The notes under the pieces are model-generated. The model did not search any database. It was not told where the DNA came from and worked only from the letters and a program-made list of their open reading frames with translations. A stretch of 64,000 bases of DNA from Polytrichum commune (Eukaryota; Streptophyta; Polytrichopsida; Polytrichales; Polytrichaceae), in assembly GCA_950295325.1 (NCBI GenBank), contig OX485805.1, positions 33,093,501 to 33,157,500 of the forward strand, given 5' to 3'. Position numbers and translations under genes: made by a program. Shown piece by piece: positions 60,185-64,000 of this stretch. Numbering within the stretch: the first letter of the stretch is position 1; each line of letters starts with the position of its first letter.

Positions 60185-60298
60185 TGTGTGAGAACCTTGA
60201 ATTAATTCCAAAGTTTAAAATCAAATTCTAAAATTTTCGAGGGTTTTTTAGCCCTCGTGGTACATTAAGTGAGTGGGAGCTTGCATTTGAGTTGCAAA
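60185..60298 (+). promoter_or_regulatory. Copia untranslated leader with hairpin and possible primer-binding region
   Basis: It contains a CGAGGG...CCCTCG hairpin (60238-60257) followed by TGGTACATTAAGTGAGTGG. The TGGTA start recalls the initiator-tRNA primer-binding site TGGTATCAGAGC of plant copia elements, but the rest does not match, so the assignment is weak. Confidence 0.3.
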
Positions 60299-63200
60299 AT
60301 GGCTTCTAGTGAGGGCGATGGCCACATCACGCTCGACAAGTTCGGCGGCGACAACTTCAACCTCTACAAATTCAAGTTGGAGATGGTGATGTCCACCAAA
60401 GACCTTTGGGAGATCGTGGAGGGTTCGGAGTTGCCGCCACCGTCCACGGCGAGCGACGAGGTGAAGAAGGCGTACGAGCGTCGATGCAAGAAAGCCTTCG
60501 CCATCATTGCCACGAGTTTGGTGGACAAGGAGTTGGCGCACATCAAAGGGTGTAAAGGACCGGCGGAAGCGTGGAAGACGTTGTGCAACATCCACGAAAC
60601 CAAAAGCTTGTCCAACATCTTGTTCATTAGGCGCAAGTTTTTCACCATCAAGATGGACGAAGGCGCCGACATCCTCGACCACATCAACAAGGTAAAATCT
60701 CTCGCCGACCAACTCACATGCTTGGAGGTGCCAATGAAGGACGAGGATGTGGTCATGACCTTGCTCGATAGCCTACCGCCTTCATTCGACCATTTGATCA
60801 CGGCGTTGGAGACGCGCCCCATGAAGGAGCTCACGTTGGATTTCATCACCGCACGTCTCATGCACGAGGTGTCCAAGAGGAAGGAGAAGGAGCCTCAAGG
60901 AGACGATGCGGCCATGTTGTCCCGCCAACCTCGCACGTTCGACAACAACGAGAGGCGAGGTGAGGGCCCGAGGTGCTACAATTGTGGTAAGTTGGGCCAC
61001 CTCGCTCGCAATTGTCGATTGAAACGCAAGGTGAATGCCAACGTCGCGAGGTCGAGCGATGATTTTGCATTTGTTGTGAGAGATGGGGCGTCTAAAACCT
61101 CCACCACTAGATGGATAGTTGATTCGGGGGCCTCGAACCACATGACACCGCATAAGCAATTTTTCGACACGTACGAATCCATTTCGGGCCGTAAAGTGTT
61201 TATGGGTGACAATGGCATCGTAGAGGTCCTAGGCAAAGGCTCCATCCTAGTGGAAACACGTGTGAAGGGTCGTGCACGGAGCATTAGAATGCACGACGTG
61301 CTTCACGTGCCCGACTTGCATTCCAACTTGCTTTCGATGAGCAAACTCATATCGCGGGGTTTGAAAGTGCATTTCAACACGTTGGGATGCGTGGTGAGGG
61401 CGAGCAACGGCGAGATGTTGGCCGTGGCGTCGTTGGAGTCCAATTTGTACCAATTGGACACGAAGGTGATGCATGAGGCCGAAACGAGTTCTTTGGCGCA
61501 TTCGGAGGCCGACTCGCATCCTTTGGAGCTTTGGCACAAGAGGTTGGGGCATCTCAACGCCAATAGCGTGAAATCGCTCCAAACCATGGTGAGCGGCATG
61601 GACGTGCGAGCGGTGCCGAACGACGTGCATTCGTTCGCGTGCGAAGGATGCGTCCAAGGCAAGCAAGCGAGGCGTCCGTTTCCCACGGAGGGAGGCACCC
61701 GCGCCACCAAGATCTTGGAGCTCGTGCATTCCGACGTGTGCGGGCCGATGAAAACGCCGTCCATCGGAGGGGCAAGGTATTTTCTCACCTTCATCGACGA
61801 TTTTTCGCGCAAGATTTGGGTGTATGTGCTCAAATCCAAGAGCGAGGTGTTGGCAAGGTTCAAAGAATGGAAAACCTTGGTGGAGAGGCAATCGGAACAC
61901 GTAGTGAAGGTCCTTAGGACGGATAACGGCGGGGAATACATTTCTAAGGCATTCGACGATTTTTTAAGCAAACATGGCATCGCACGCCAAAATTCTTCAC
62001 CTTACACGCCGCAACAAAACGGGGTGGCCGAACGGGCCAATCGCACCATCGTGGAGATGGCGCGGTCCATGATTCATGCCCAACGCCTCGGCCACGAATT
62101 TTGGGCGGAGGCGGTGTGCAATGCGGTGTACGTGCGCAACCGGTGTCCCACGAAGGCCGTGGAAGGTAAGACGCCCGAGGAAGCGTGGAGCGGGAGGATG
62201 CCGCACGTGTCCCACATGCGCGTGTTCGGTTGCGTGGCTTATGCGAAGGTGCCGGATCAACGGCGGACGAAGTTGGACGCCAAGGGCGTCAAGTGTTTGT
62301 TCCTCGGATATTGCGAAGGCACGAAGGCGTACCGGCTCATTTGCTTGGAGACGAAGAAAATCATCAAGAGTCCGGACGTGGTGTTTTTCGAGGACAAAAC
62401 GCATTTGGAGGATTGTCCAAGTGGGAGCGTTGACGAAACACCGGCGGTCAAGGTGGACATATCCGCCAAATCGGACGTGGACGAGTCGGAGGCCAACGGC
62501 GACGATCCTTTGGAGGAGCTCGACATCGAGGAGGAGGAGGATGCGGAGGCCAACATTCCGGCCACGAAATCCACTCGTAGCGCGGAGGCATCGAAACTTG
62601 ACTACGGTAAGAAACCCGCAACCAAAGCACCTCCACCACCGCAACATAGCAATGAAACCATGGGCCATTCTAGGTATCCGGATAGGGCACGCAAACCGCT
62701 CGGGGAATGGTGGAAGAACCACATTCCGCCGCCCCAAGACAAAGAGCATGCAAACATGGCAACCATCGGGGAACCTAGAAATGTGAGAGAGGCCATTCAA
62801 TCGAGTGATGCGAGCGAGTGGGAGTTGGCTATGCAAGAGGAGTTCGAATCTCTCATTGCCAACGGCACGTGGGAGTTAACTCCGTTGCCGAAGGGCCGCA
62901 AGGCCGTGAAGTGCAAATGGGTGTTTAAAACGAAAAAAGATGCGAGAGGCGTGGTGGTTCGTTTCAAAGCAAGGTTAGTAGCAAAGGGGTGCTCGCAAGT
63001 GGAAGGCGTGGATTTCGGCGAAACCTTTGCACCGGTGGCCAAATTCAACACCATTCGAGTCATACTCGCATTGGCGGCGGCCATGGGGTTGGAGATACAT
63101 CAAATGGACGTGAAGACCGCATTCTTGAACGGCGAATTGGACGTGGTGATCTACATGGAGCAACCGGAGGGGTTCGTGCAAAAAGGCCGAGAGCATCTCG

Positions 63201-64000
63201 TATGCAAGTTGAGGAAAACGCTCTACGGATTGAAGCAATCCGGACGAGCATGGTACGAATGCATTGACGTGTTCTTCGTGAACAAAGGCTTTACGAGGAG
63301 CCATGCGGATCACTCGTTGTATGTTTTGCAAACTTGCAACTACATTGTGATTGTCATCATATATGTGGACGACCTCGTGATTTTGTCGGACGACGTGGAC
63401 ATGATCAACGAGTTGAAGGCTAGCCTCGAGCGCGAATTCGAGATGAGCGACCTCGGCGAGTTGCATTTCTTCCTCGGCGTTCATTTCGAGAGGGATAGGA
63501 GGTCGCGCACCATCACCATGCATCAACGAAGCTACATCGAAACCATTTTGGAGCGATTCGGCATGAGCGATTGCAAGCCCATCGCAACCCCGCTCGACAC
63601 CAAGACATCGTTGCCGAAGCTTTCGGATGACGAGCACGAAGAGCATTTGCATGAAATGAAGGACGTTCCATACCAAGAGGCGGTGGGGTCGTTGATGTAC
63701 GCAATGGTGGCCACAAGACCGGACCTCGCATTTGCGGTAAGCGTGGTAAGCCGCTATATGTCGAAACCCGGTCCGATGCATTGGATGGCGGTCAAACGGA
63801 TCATGCGCTACTTGAAGGGCACCTTAGATATGAAGTTGCGCATCGGAGGCAATCATATTAACGTCAAAGGGTATTCGGATGCGGATTGGGCCGGCGATGT
63901 GGAAAACCGTAGGTCCACGTCCGGGTACGTATTCTTTGTCGGAGAGGGAGCCGTTTCGTGGAATAGCAAACGGCAACAAACGGTGGCACAATCAACAATG
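60299..64000 (+). CDS. Ty1/copia Gag-Pol polyprotein, open at the right edge
   Basis: One frame of 1,234 codons without a stop runs to the last base. In order: a Gag domain (residues 1-220, starting M-A-S-S-E-G-D-G); zinc knuckle C226-x2-C229-x4-H234-x4-C239; protease D-S-G-A-S (D275); integrase zinc-binding H413-x4-H418-x29-C448-x2-C451; integrase catalytic D479, D542 and E578 with the standard 35-residue D-E spacing; a variable acidic segment (about 700-780); reverse transcriptase from about W874 with Y-V-D-D at 1022-1025; RNase H with D1194 and D1196 in Y-S-D-A-D-W. The order protease-integrase-RT-RNase H defines copia. The window ends at A-Q-S-T-M, before the next RNase H acid and the 3' LTR. 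Coding GC is far higher than in the flanking DNA. All visible catalytic residues are intact, so the element may be active. Confidence 0.97.
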   Translation, partial: MASSEGDGHITLDKFGGDNFNLYKFKLEMVMSTKDLWEIVEGSELPPPSTASDEVKKAYERRCKKAFAIIATSLVDKELAHIKGCKGPAEAWKTLCNIHETKSLSNILFIRRKFFTIKMDEGADILDHINKVKSLADQLTCLEVPMKDEDVVMTLLDSLPPSFDHLITALETRPMKELTLDFITARLMHEVSKRKEKEPQGDDAAMLSRQPRTFDNNERRGEGPRCYNCGKLGHLARNCRLKRKVNANVARSSDDFAFVVRDGASKTSTTRWIVDSGASNHMTPHKQFFDTYESISGRKVFMGDNGIVEVLGKGSILVETRVKGRARSIRMHDVLHVPDLHSNLLSMSKLISRGLKVHFNTLGCVVRASNGEMLAVASLESNLYQLDTKVMHEAETSSLAHSEADSHPLELWHKRLGHLNANSVKSLQTMVSGMDVRAVPNDVHSFACEGCVQGKQARRPFPTEGGTRATKILELVHSDVCGPMKTPSIGGARYFLTFIDDFSRKIWVYVLKSKSEVLARFKEWKTLVERQSEHVVKVLRTDNGGEYISKAFDDFLSKHGIARQNSSPYTPQQNGVAERANRTIVEMARSMIHAQRLGHEFWAEAVCNAVYVRNRCPTKAVEGKTPEEAWSGRMPHVSHMRVFGCVAYAKVPDQRRTKLDAKGVKCLFLGYCEGTKAYRLICLETKKIIKSPDVVFFEDKTHLEDCPSGSVDETPAVKVDISAKSDVDESEANGDDPLEELDIEEEEDAEANIPATKSTRSAEASKLDYGKKPATKAPPPPQHSNETMGHSRYPDRARKPLGEWWKNHIPPPQDKEHANMATIGEPRNVREAIQSSDASEWELAMQEEFESLIANGTWELTPLPKGRKAVKCKWVFKTKKDARGVVVRFKARLVAKGCSQVEGVDFGETFAPVAKFNTIRVILALAAAMGLEIHQMDVKTAFLNGELDVVIYMEQPEGFVQKGREHLVCKLRKTLYGLKQSGRAWYECIDVFFVNKGFTRSHADHSLYVLQTCNYIVIVIIYVDDLVILSDDVDMINELKASLEREFEMSDLGELHFFLGVHFERDRRSRTITMHQRSYIETILERFGMSDCKPIATPLDTKTSLPKLSDDEHEEHLHEMKDVPYQEAVGSLMYAMVATRPDLAFAVSVVSRYMSKPGPMHWMAVKRIMRYLKGTLDMKLRIGGNHINVKGYSDADWAGDVENRRSTSGYVFFVGEGAVSWNSKRQQTVAQSTM

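Noticed and set aside
61997-62836. 279-codon reverse-strand frame, and other long frames on both strands between 60248 and 63781
   Set aside because: They overlap the copia gag-pol frame, whose high GC suppresses stops in other frames. Only the main + frame carries ordered catalytic motifs.

Overview
The window looks like nuclear DNA of a land plant with a large, repeat-rich genome. The plant-type intron-split anamorsin (DRE2) gene, the plant-style Ty1/copia polyprotein, RNase H-bearing L1-type LINEs, hAT and Mutator-like remnants, many small inverted-repeat elements, and long AT-rich stretches without genes all fit this. The anamorsin introns are short (111-261 bp). I lean towards a non-seed plant (bryophyte or lycophyte grade), but nothing in the sequence settles the species.

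Only two host genes can be supported, and they lie close together: the seven-exon anamorsin/DRE2 gene (45368-47335, +) and an intronless AlkB-like 2-oxoglutarate/Fe(II) oxygenase gene (50039-50854, -). Anamorsin carries electrons in cytosolic iron-sulfur protein assembly and the oxygenase is an iron enzyme, but I see no evidence that they are co-regulated.

Region by region: 1-11.8 kb is AT-rich intergenic DNA with a GC island, a hairpin cluster, a possible LTR, two copies of a MITE with palindromic ends, a roughly 490-bp inverted-repeat element and a tRNA-derived SINE. 11.8-13.7 kb is a decayed LINE interrupted by a 305-bp MITE. 13.7-29.6 kb is mostly featureless, with a SWIM-domain transposase relic near 26 kb. 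29.6-31.6 kb holds the second SINE copy and a reverse-strand LINE relic. 34.8-43.3 kb is a long, heavily mutated LINE whose RNase H has lost three catalytic acids. 44-51 kb is the gene island. A foldback MITE with long inverted repeats sits about 290 bp upstream of the oxygenase start. 54-59.2 kb has an unrecognised coding relic, a hAT C-terminal fragment between 41-bp repeat arrays, and a young 5'-truncated LINE insertion with a perfect 15-bp target duplication.

From 59.6 kb to the right edge lies a Ty1/copia element: a 120-bp tandem repeat array, then an uninterrupted GC-rich gag-pol frame (60299 to at least 64000) with intact zinc knuckle, protease, integrase and reverse transcriptase motifs. 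It runs out of the window inside RNase H. It is the only element here that looks recently active. The strongest new material is the set of small non-autonomous elements, not any gene system.
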